From assembly GCF_001613165.1 (NCBI RefSeq), contig NZ_BDBV01000049.1, positions 1 to 62,840 on the forward strand: 62,840 bases of DNA, read 5' to 3'. This stretch comes from Nocardia mexicana NBRC 108244. Its GTDB lineage: Bacteria; Actinomycetota; Actinomycetes; Mycobacteriales; Mycobacteriaceae. The notes below the pieces were generated by a model, which did not search any database, was not told the DNA's origin, and worked only from the letters and a program-made list of their open reading frames with translations. Shown one piece after another: positions 45,701-50,259 of this stretch. The translations under genes were made by a program, and so were the position numbers. Position 1 is the stretch's first letter. Every line of letters begins with the position of its first letter.

Positions 45701-47851
45701 CCGCCGGGTACAGTCGCCGAATTCGCCGCGCTGTCCGACGCCGGGCTGCACAACCTGTACGGCCCCACCGAGGCCGCCGTCTCGGTCACCTACCGGCAGG
45801 CCTCGACCCGCGACCGCGCGACGGTGCCGATCGGTGTGGCGCAATGGAATACGCGCACCTACGTGCTCGACACCCGGCTGCACCTGGTGCCCGCCGGAGT
45901 GGTCGGCGAATTGTATTTGGCGGGAGACCAGTTGGCGCGCGGCTACATGCGCCGCGCGGAGCTGACCGCGGACCGTTTCGTCGCCGACCCGTACGGCCCT
46001 TCGGGCGCCCGGATGTACCGCACCGGCGACCTCGTTCGCCGCGACGCCGACGGCGTACTGGAATACCTGGGCCGCAGCGACTTCCAGGCCAAGATCCGCG
46101 GCCACCGCATCGAACTCGGCGAGATCGAGACCGCCCTGCTGGCCGAGCCCACCGTCGCCCAGGCCGTGGTGGTCGCGGCGGCCACGGAGACCGGCGACCA
46201 GCTCGCCGCCTATGTGGTCCCGGCAGCGTCGACCGGCCCAGCCTCCGCGGGCACCCTCTCGGTGGACGCCCTGCGGGAAGCGCTGGGGCAGGTGCTGCCG
46301 TCGTACATGGTGCCTTCGGTGATCATGGTGCTCGACTCCTTCCCGACGAACGACGCGGGCAAGCTGAATCGGGCGGCGCTGCCGCGGCCGGTCTTCCGGG
46401 CCCGCGAGTACGTCGAACCGGCCGGCGTCACCGAACGTCTTGTCGCCGAGGCGTTCTGCGAGGTGCTCGGCGTGGCCCGCGCGGGCGCCGAGGACGACTT
46501 CTTCGATCTCGGTGGCACCTCGCTGCTCGCGTTCACGCTGCAGCGCGCGCTGACCGCCCGGCTCGGCGTGGACGTGCCGATGGCCGCGGTGTTCACTGCG
46601 CCCACGGTGCGCGGCCTCGCGGCCCGCATCGACAACCCGGACGAACCGGCGGTCGCGGTGCCGCCGGTCGACTTCGCCACGCTCGCCGCCGATGCCGTGC
46701 TCGACCCGGATATCGACGGCGCGGGCGCCGCCCCAGCCCGCACGCGGGCGCCCCGGGACGTGCTGCTCACCGGCGTCACCGGATTCGTCGGCGCGCATCT
46801 GGCGCGGGAACTGTTGTCCGGCACCGACGCCCGGGTGTGGTGCCTGGTGCGGGCCGACGACGAGGAGCAGGCGCACAAGCGGATTCGCGACGCCCTGGAG
46901 AAGTACCGCATCTGGGACGACGCCGACCGCCGCCGGATCGTCGCGGTGCCGGGCGATCTGGCTTCGCCCAGGCTCGGGCTGGACGGACCCGAATACGCCC
47001 GCCTGGCCGACCAGATCGAGGCGATCTATCACAACGGCGCCCGCGTCAACCACATCGAGCCCTATGCCCGGCTGCGGGCGGCCAATGTGGCGGGCACCCG
47101 CGAGGTGCTGCGGCTGGCGACGCTCGGGCGGATCAAGCCCGTGCACTTCGTCTCCACCGTCAACACCGTCGTACCGGCCGCTCCCGCACCGGATTTCATC
47201 GGCCGCGAGGACGCCCACCTGGACGTTCGCGACGTCGCCGCGAACGGGTACGTAGCCAGCAAGTGGGCGGCCGAGCAGCTGATCCGGCAGGCGGGGGAGC
47301 GCGGTGTCCCGGTGAGCATCTACCGCCCCGGAATCGTGAGCGGTGACCCGCGAGTCGGTGTGAACAGCGTCGACGACTCGTTCTGGAACATGATCCGGGC
47401 CGCCGCCGTGCTCGGACTGGCGCCCGACACCGGCGATGCCGCCATGCCGCTGGTGCCGGTGAACTACGTCGTGCAGGCGATCGTGGCGCTGTCCGCGCTG
47501 CCCGCGGACGGGTCGGCATACCACCTGGTGCACTCGGAGTCGGTGGCGATCGCCGACATCTTCGAATCGTTGCGCGGCAACGGGATTGCGGTCTCGGTCG
47601 CGCCGATCGAGGAGATCGCGACCCGCCTGGCCGAGGAGGCCGCCACCCGCGATGCGTCCGGCGACGATTCGCTCGTGCGCGCGGTGCTGGTCAGCGGCAA
47701 CTACGGTGGAACCGTCGCCCCCGTGGACGACACCCGGACGCGGGCGGCGCTGCGCGGCGAGGGCATCGACTGCCCGCCGATCGACGCGGCGGCGCTGGAT
47801 GCCTATGTCCGGTCCTTCATCAACTCGGGCTTCTTTCCCAGCCCCGACTGA
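33734..47851 (+). CDS. Four-module NRPS with terminal reductase domain
   Basis: A 4705-residue synthetase. Approximate order: A1 20-520, T1 (Ser568), E 620-1090 (HHFVMDG, His762), C2 1120-1560 (HHILLDG, His1262), A2 1575-2070, T2 (Ser2117), C3 2170-2610 (HHISADG, His2305), A3 2640-3145, T3 (Ser3189), C4 3240-3700 (HHIAADG, His3385), A4 3715-4215, T4 (Ser4263), reductase 4340-4705 (TGVTGFVG; Tyr4506/Lys4510). All catalytic motifs look intact. There is no starter C domain, so the first residue is loaded with a free amine and then epimerised. NAD(P)H release should give an aldehyde or alcohol. Pocket residues by motif alignment: A1 DPLLMGVIWK, A2 DVWDFILVSK, A3 DALFIGGIMK, A4 DVWDFILVSK. No substrate is assigned with confidence; D278 in A2/A4 hints at a cationic side chain. 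GTG start after AAGAGGTGAAG. Confidence 0.95.
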   Translation: MGRDRRSSRGSRRRGGGLLFGNLLTAAVESAADAVAVRVPPSGAGTAARELTYRELDESSSRLARELIDRGIGAGDTVAIGIARSIESVLAVWAVAKTGAAYVPVDPAYPPERIAHLLSDSGAALGLTTTTHRPALGADVDWLELDEPAQAARIAERPSHPISYADRVRPLTEQHPAYVIYTSGSTGRPKGVVVTHAGLGALVAFVRERFGVSGDSRMTHVCSPNFDPSVLELLATFSSGATLVVPPPEVFGGADLTELLRRERVTHLLITPGVLESVDPAELSDLAVVMVGGDRLGPELVGRWVRDGRSFANVYGPTEATIWATATAPMAADEPITIGTALPGFGAFVLDTRLRPVPSGVTGELYLSGPALAQGYLGRPGLTAERFVASPFGIDIGNPGTRLYRTGDLVRRNESDGTIEYIGRSDFQVKIRGFRIELGEIDNALTAHPDIDYAATIGHTQPSGAAALVSYVLPRAGTAVDTAALAEFLAESLPAHMIPALIMVLDEIPLTPIGKLDRAALPAPVFETQEFRAPATADETVLAELFAAVLGVERVSVDDSFFALGGDSILSIQLVSRAKSRGIVFSAQDVFQYRTVAALAEIASRAGTSVREELAELPGGGVGEIPLTPLIAATVRGGTSYERYSQSMSLRLPEGIDRDILVATLGAVFDHHDILRARLRGSAEQGWTFEALEHGAVDADALLHRVEVPADIDDAELSRLASAEYDAALGRLDPAAAAMVQFVWFAFPGQDTRRDVLLVVAHHFVMDGVSWRILIPDLAVAWLQLAAGQPVSLPANGTSVRRWAHALSDAAEDPARIAELPFWQEVSQTPDPLFGTRPLDPAVDTFATLERVQVTVPAAVTDAVLTAIPAAYRGGVNDGLLSALALAVSRWRGETTGRPALVKLEGHGREEDFAPGADLSRTVGWFTSAYPVRIDPVGADLAEAFDGGPVLGSVLKAVKEQLLAVPDRGIGYGLLRHLNPETAGQLPDAGQITFNYLGRISAGGAADAGEAAESGWVPVTDLGSLDAELDSDMPANGAIDINAIVTDGSEGPQLGASFAFPAGLLTRERVQELADLWVEALTALARHARRPDAHGRTPSDLPLVRVTQPDIEGWERDHPALADVWSLSPLQSGLLFHALMAQATVDIYTTQARVDLGGTLDAGRLRAAAQAIVDRYPNLRAAFVPDSGGHAVQLIMDSVEVPWREVDLTHLPEPERAAELERLVVAERETRFDMAAAPLMRFVLYRTSAVADGRWHLAITSHHILLDGWSVPLLMRDLLLLYATRGDQSALPRVASYRMFLDWLASRDREASLRVWERALSGVDEPTRLAPPPRGPQGHAIGKLATEVDAERTRRLTKRAADLGVTVNTVVQAAWGILLSRLTGRDDVVFGATVSGRPAELTGVESMVGLFINTLPVRVRVDDRVARGEVLRRLQAEQAELFDHHYVGLPDIQQIAGAGAQFDSLIIFESYPIDRDAIAAASSIDGLSVTGVGMHDETHYPLTLMVLADSTIELTWKYLDSRFTADEVETLAARMFRVLDALIDDHDAPVGEIDIMRSAAERDRIILDRNDTRHPVRPGLLLDGYRRAVAEHPDRVAVAFEGRELTYREFDERVNRLARLLISRGVGAESLVGLAVRRSLDLVVGMYAIVTAGGAYVPVDPDHPDERIGHVLSTAQPVCVLGTTADAVAVPDGIPVLHIDTAETGEFDGGPVRAAELLRPVHPGNPAYVLFTSGSTGRPKGVAVSHGAIHNQIEWMLAEYPMGADDVYFQKTATTFDVSLWGYFLPLRAGAKLVVATHDGHRDPAYLAETMAAQRVTVTDFVPSMLTVFAAHTAPGSVPALRRVFAIGEALPPETVTALRSVSDAAVHNLYGPTEAAVSITYWPATGEERSSVPIGLPEWNSHVYVLDSRLRPVPEGVTGELYLAGDQLARGYVSRPDLTSDRFVANPFAASERMYRTGDLVVWREQALEYLGRTDFQVKFRGQRIELGEIESALLAQPSVSQAVVTVVSSELGDQLVAYTVPAPGARIDSDQLLPALRRTLPVYMVPAAIVELAEFPLNTSGKLDRKALPRPRFAAREFRAPATPIEEIVAGVFADVLGMDRVGADDDFFALGGNSLIATQVVARLSAALDTRVSVRALFDTLSVAALAAGIVPGAGDASDRPPLTRAARPEFVPLSLAQQRMWVLNQVDPESPSYNLPFAIRLTGDLDMPALRQAVTDVLERHEALRTRFPVRGPGGEPYEEILPVAAALPDGLVVEAATPGDHDRVAALMSAGFDVTAQPPVRARLFSDAAAGEHLLVVVVHHISADGVSLAPLARDLVTAYLARTGGTAPGWAPLAVQYADFAIWQRSVIGTDEDETSIAAGQLDYWRQQLAGVSDAARLPLDRARPARPSGRGASVVTVVPAAAHAGLAGIAREHNSSLFMVVHAALAGLLARLSGGSDITVGTPIAGRGAAVLDDLVGMFVNTLTLRVNVDRAAPFAALVDRARETDLSAFAHADIPFERVVEAAGADGPPFQVMLSFQNLEQPALELPGLTVAAVDTGEIVAKFDLQVTVEPRYAEDGTPDRLVVEFAYATDIFDEATVQGLGRRFERLLTAVAADPQAIVGDVDLLDAAERDRALSAPVPARPESAEQDAVALLPQLLADAVDDNPDGIAVVLADASQRLDELEYVDLDERSTRLARLLIGRGIGPEDLVAVGIPRSVESVLAVWAIAKTGAGFVPVDPNYPADRIAHMVADSHAVLGLTVEQLAAGLPGELPWLAIDGGDIDRELDGCSADPVTDADRLRPLRAEHPAYAIYTSGSTGKPKGVIVTQAGLAGFCAEQRERYRVTSSSRTLHFASPSFDASVLELLLAVGGAATMVVAAPTVYGGAELAALLRRERVTHSFITPSALASVDPEGLDKLRVVIAGGEACPPDLVQRWVIPISGRRTRELYNGYGPTETTIMTNISTPLVPGETVTIGGPIRGITEYVLDERLSPVPDRAVGELYITGAQLSRGYHERPGLTAARFVADPFDPDGGRLYRTGDLVRRTGDGDVEYLGRNDFQVKIRGFRIELGEIDAVLATHDAVDFAVTVGHELPSGATILVSYVHASAGSEVAVEDLTALAEASLPAHMVPTTVMLLDEIPLTPVGKLDRAALPAPVLHTREFRAPSGRLEELVADVFTELLGPATPVGADDDFFELGGNSLIATRLMARLGAALNLRVPVRLLFEAPTVAALAARLDEQSTADDRPALTAGPRPEQIPLSLAQQGLWLLNRLDTASVAYNVPLAVRLTGTVDAEALQAAIADLVTRHEILRTVYPPREVPDGSGRDAAVQVILPASQAVPQLRVVPVDPAELMEELAALARTVFDLTAEVPVRVVLFDLGAANAGGREYVLAMVVHHIAADGSSIGPLARDLMTAYAARGAGAAPEWAPLPVQYADFSIWQRSVVGSEDDPRSLVSEQIAYWREALAGLPDQLDLPSDRPRPLVRSIAGGRAEVSIDAETHRALAELARAEGATLFMVVHTALAVLLARLSGTDDIAIGGPVAGRGNAALDDLIGMFINTLVFRTRYDGDASFREQLARQRESDIQAFAHADVPFERLVDALNPVRSTARHPLYQVALSFQNLGSVELELPGLTVASLDVGAEVSQFDLHWMIGDTYDAAGAPAGLGGIVTYATDMFSHDTVQGFVDRFVRLLAAIAADPAAVVGDIDLLDAGERPRLLSDTAHPVAGELLLTGFRRAAAATPDAPALVSGETAWSYREFDARVNRLARYLIAQGIGPESVVALAMPRSPELLVAMYAVLTAGGAYLPLDLDHPAGRIAYVLETAEPVCVLTTGGDPVPGSGVRVVEIDALELSEYVADSVAARELRAPLRPDHPAYVLFTSGSTGRPKGVLVSHGAITNQIEWMVAHYGFGPGDTYLQKTATTFDVSLWGFFAPLWAGARLVLAAPDGQRDPGYIAGLIATHEVTLTDFVPSVLQVFLAAARPEQLSSLRDVFVIGEALPPGTVAEFAALSDAGLHNLYGPTEAAVSVTYRQASTRDRATVPIGVAQWNTRTYVLDTRLHLVPAGVVGELYLAGDQLARGYMRRAELTADRFVADPYGPSGARMYRTGDLVRRDADGVLEYLGRSDFQAKIRGHRIELGEIETALLAEPTVAQAVVVAAATETGDQLAAYVVPAASTGPASAGTLSVDALREALGQVLPSYMVPSVIMVLDSFPTNDAGKLNRAALPRPVFRAREYVEPAGVTERLVAEAFCEVLGVARAGAEDDFFDLGGTSLLAFTLQRALTARLGVDVPMAAVFTAPTVRGLAARIDNPDEPAVAVPPVDFATLAADAVLDPDIDGAGAAPARTRAPRDVLLTGVTGFVGAHLARELLSGTDARVWCLVRADDEEQAHKRIRDALEKYRIWDDADRRRIVAVPGDLASPRLGLDGPEYARLADQIEAIYHNGARVNHIEPYARLRAANVAGTREVLRLATLGRIKPVHFVSTVNTVVPAAPAPDFIGREDAHLDVRDVAANGYVASKWAAEQLIRQAGERGVPVSIYRPGIVSGDPRVGVNSVDDSFWNMIRAAAVLGLAPDTGDAAMPLVPVNYVVQAIVALSALPADGSAYHLVHSESVAIADIFESLRGNGIAVSVAPIEEIATRLAEEAATRDASGDDSLVRAVLVSGNYGGTVAPVDDTRTRAALRGEGIDCPPIDAAALDAYVRSFINSGFFPSPD

Positions 47852-47878
47852 TCAGCCATCCCCGTTCGGAAGGAATCT

Positions 47879-48802
47879 ATGACCACCCAAGCCGACTCGC
47901 GTCCCGCCGCCGCCTCGGGCACCTTCGCCCTCGGCGGCGATCTGCCCGTGCATCGCCTGGGCTACGGTGCGATGCAGATCACCGGTCCCGGTGTGTGGGG
48001 TGATCCGAAGGATCCGGAGGAGGCGATCCGGGTGCTGCGCCGGGCCGCCGAACTGGGTGTGACCTTCATCGACACCGCGGACTCCTACGGCCCCTTCGTC
48101 AGCGAGACGCTCATTCGCCATGCGCTGCACCCGTATTCGGACGATATGGTCATCGCGACCAAGGGCGGTCTGAGCCGTCCCCGCCCCGGTGAGTGGATTC
48201 CGGTCGGCCGTCCCGAGTACCTGCGCCAGCAGCTCGAACTGAGCCTGCGCCACCTGGGTGTGGAGCGCATCGACCTGTACCAGCTGCACCGCATCGACGC
48301 GCAGGTGCCGCTGGCCGATCAGGTCGGCGAGCTGGCGGCGCTGCAGAAGGAGGGGAAGATCCGGCACATCGGGCTGTCCCAGGTCACGGTCGCCCAGCTG
48401 GCGCAGGCGCGCAAGATCGCCGAGATCGTCTCGGTGCAGAACCTGTACAACCTGGCCGACCGCAGCGCCGAGGACGTCCTCGACTACGCCGAGGCGAACA
48501 ATATCGCGTTCATTCCCTGGTTCCCCATGGCCACCGGCGATCTCGCCCGCCCGGGCGGGCCGCTCGACACCTTCAAGCGCGAGGACGCCACCCCGTCCCA
48601 GCTCGCGCTCGCCTGGCTGCTCCGCCGCTCGCCGGTGATCCTGCCCATCCCCGGCACCTCCAGCGTCGCGCACGTGGAGGAGAACATCGCCGCGGCCACC
48701 CTCACCCTGACCGACGACGAGTATGCCGCGCTGTCCGCGGTGAACAAGCCCGCGACCGCCGCCAAGGGCCCGCGCTTCCGCCTGCCCAAGCTGGGCCGCT
48801 GA
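47879..48802 (+). CDS. Aldo/keto reductase, NRPS operon
   Basis: A 307-residue AKR barrel protein. The catalytic tetrad is visible as Asp and Tyr in FIDTADSYGPFVSE, Lys in IATKGG and His in YQLHRID. The NADPH-binding end has LPIPGTSSVAHVEENI. It starts 27 bp after the NRPS stop with GGAAGGA upstream, and the pair is closed by a strong terminator, so they form one operon. Such enzymes reduce aldehydes and ketones to alcohols, so it may reduce the peptide aldehyde released by the NRPS. This is inference from position. AKRs of this class also occur as stand-alone housekeeping genes. Confidence 0.9.
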   Translation: MTTQADSRPAAASGTFALGGDLPVHRLGYGAMQITGPGVWGDPKDPEEAIRVLRRAAELGVTFIDTADSYGPFVSETLIRHALHPYSDDMVIATKGGLSRPRPGEWIPVGRPEYLRQQLELSLRHLGVERIDLYQLHRIDAQVPLADQVGELAALQKEGKIRHIGLSQVTVAQLAQARKIAEIVSVQNLYNLADRSAEDVLDYAEANNIAFIPWFPMATGDLARPGGPLDTFKREDATPSQLALAWLLRRSPVILPIPGTSSVAHVEENIAAATLTLTDDEYAALSAVNKPATAAKGPRFRLPKLGR

Positions 48803-48825
48803 TCCCGGCCGAAAGCATGCCGGGA
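48803..48825. repeat. Family 1 palindrome copy
   Basis: TCCCGGC-N9-GCCGGGA (spacer CGAAAGCAT) directly abuts the aldo/keto reductase stop codon. A short degenerate tail with two more CCGGGA units follows to about 48850. Confidence 0.6.
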
Positions 48826-48861
48826 TAGACGGGAGGCCGGGACGCCGGGAAGGTGGCGCGC

Positions 48862-48887
48862 GGCCCCGCCTCTATCGAGGCGGGGCC
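48862..48887. terminator. Bidirectional terminator between NRPS operon and phosphatase gene
   Basis: GGCCCCGCCTC and GAGGCGGGGCC form a perfect 11-bp stem with a TATC loop. Pyrimidine-rich TGCCTTCCTAT follows on the plus strand. It lies between two convergent genes and can serve both. The TATC loop is the same as in the terminator at 251-285. Confidence 0.75.
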
Positions 48888-48903
48888 TGCCTTCCTATCG
48901 TTG

Positions 48904-49917
48904 TCAGCCGACCAGGTTCTTGCGGAGTTTCAGGATGGTTCCCGGGTCCAGGCCCAGGCCCTGGGTGAGGAACTTGCCGAAGTCGCCGTAGGTCTGTTCC
49001 AGCTGGCGGATGGTGGTGTCCAGGTATTCGTTACGCACCTCCTGCAAGGGGATCAGCAGGTCCGGGTTCTGCATGTATCCGGCCTGCTTGACCTGCTCGC
49101 GCAGCTTGGCGTCGGCGGCCGCGCGGTACTCGTTGGACAGCAGATAGTCCTGGCGCGCAGTCGATTCCGGCACGCCGACGGCCCGCAGCACCACGTAGGT
49201 GGTCCAGCCCGTCCGGTCCTTGCCCGCGGTGCAGTGGTACAGCGTGGGCTTGCCGGTGGCCGCGAGATCCTTGATGGTCTGGCCGAACTTCGCCCGCGAA
49301 TCATCGGACAGGAAGCTGCCGTACACCTGCCGCATGATGCGCTCGGCGCCGCCGTTGCCGAGCAGCTGCTCCTGCTTCACCGGATCCTTGGACTGGATCA
49401 CCTGCATCATCTGCTGGAACAGGCCGGTGTCGTCGATCGGGCGGGATACCAGGGGTACGCCGGGCGGCAGCTTGTCCGGTCCCATGAACTGCACCTCGCC
49501 CGGAGTCCGCAGATCGATGGCCGCCTGCAGGCCCAGCGAACCCAGCTTCTGGATATCGGCATCGGTCAGTTTCTCCAGCGAATCGGCGCGAATCGCCTTG
49601 CCCGCCTTGGTGGTCTTGCCGTCGTAGGTGCGGTAGCCGCCGATATCGCGGACATTGACCGCGCCCTGCAGGGTGATGCGCCCGGCGGCGGCACTCGCCA
49701 CCGACGGCTCGTCCGCGGACTGTCCTTCCGCCGACGGCGCCTCCGGCACGACGGGGTCGGTGGTCGACGGTTCGCCGGTCACCGACGGATTCGCGGGCGC
49801 CGACGGCGGGGCCGTCACCGAGGGTTGGGTCGTCGACGGGTCGGCCGTCGCCGGACCGGCGGTCAGGGCGACGGCCGTAACGGCCGCGCCGAGAAGGGAA
49901 ATGAGGGAAATCTTCAT
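48904..49917 (-). CDS. Secreted PtpB-like tyrosine phosphatase
   Basis: A 337-residue protein. A Sec signal peptide (MKISLISLLGAAVTAVALTAG...ATA) is followed by a Ser/Pro/Thr-rich linker of about 50 residues and a phosphatase domain. GAVNVRDIGGYRT and AIDLRTPGE are typical of the PtpB family, and the P-loop HCTAGKDRTG has the nucleophile Cys229 and Arg235. It should hydrolyse phosphotyrosine, and possibly phosphoserine or phosphoinositides, outside the cell. M. tuberculosis PtpB has no such signal peptide and linker, so the export route differs. The start at ATG 49917 is chosen for the signal peptide. It ends at the bidirectional terminator facing the NRPS operon. Confidence 0.88.
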   Translation of the reverse strand: MKISLISLLGAAVTAVALTAGPATADPSTTQPSVTAPPSAPANPSVTGEPSTTDPVVPEAPSAEGQSADEPSVASAAAGRITLQGAVNVRDIGGYRTYDGKTTKAGKAIRADSLEKLTDADIQKLGSLGLQAAIDLRTPGEVQFMGPDKLPPGVPLVSRPIDDTGLFQQMMQVIQSKDPVKQEQLLGNGGAERIMRQVYGSFLSDDSRAKFGQTIKDLAATGKPTLYHCTAGKDRTGWTTYVVLRAVGVPESTARQDYLLSNEYRAAADAKLREQVKQAGYMQNPDLLIPLQEVRNEYLDTTIRQLEQTYGDFGKFLTQGLGLDPGTILKLRKNLVG

Positions 49918-50202
49918 GGCGGGCGACGTTAGAACCGGTTGCACCCACCGCGACAGCTTTCCCGCCTATCTCGCCGCCCTTGCCTCACTCACCGGGACTA
50001 CCCACGCACTCACCGGGATTCACTATCGACAACACAAACCCCCCACGCCCCCAACGCATCCGAAGTGTCGCGTATGCCGGTACGGCATATACCCACTCGA
50101 ATTCGGCTATCGTACAGCGACTTCCGCCCCGCGAGTGATTTGCCGGAGCACTGTTACCCGATAGCAATCGCCGGAAATTCGGGAAGGCTGTTCTCGAAAC
50201 GG
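49918..50202. other. Intergenic region upstream of the phosphatase gene
   Basis: About 285 bp, bounded by the glnA1 terminator. It holds a short direct repeat (CACTCACCGGGA at about 49986 and 50010) and the palindrome TATGCCG-GTA-CGGCATA (50073-50089), a possible operator for the phosphatase gene, which starts about 155 bp away on the minus strand. No gene seen. Confidence 0.4.
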
Positions 50203-50236
50203 CCGGAGCCCCAGCCGAATTCGGCTGGGGCTCCGG
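50203..50236 (-). terminator. glnA1 terminator hairpin
   Basis: A perfect inverted repeat: arms CCGGAGCCCCAGCCG (50203-50217) and its complement (50222-50236) around AATT. It begins 24 bp beyond the glnA1 stop. The minus-strand tail CCGTTTCGAG is only weakly U-rich, but the stem is very stable. Confidence 0.75.
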
Positions 50237-50259
50237 GAGAACGCTTGCGGTACAGCGAC

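Noticed and set aside
13882..50259. A prophage or integrative element as explanation for the block between glnE and glnA1
   Set aside because: No integrase, transposase, terminase, replication gene or attachment repeats were found.
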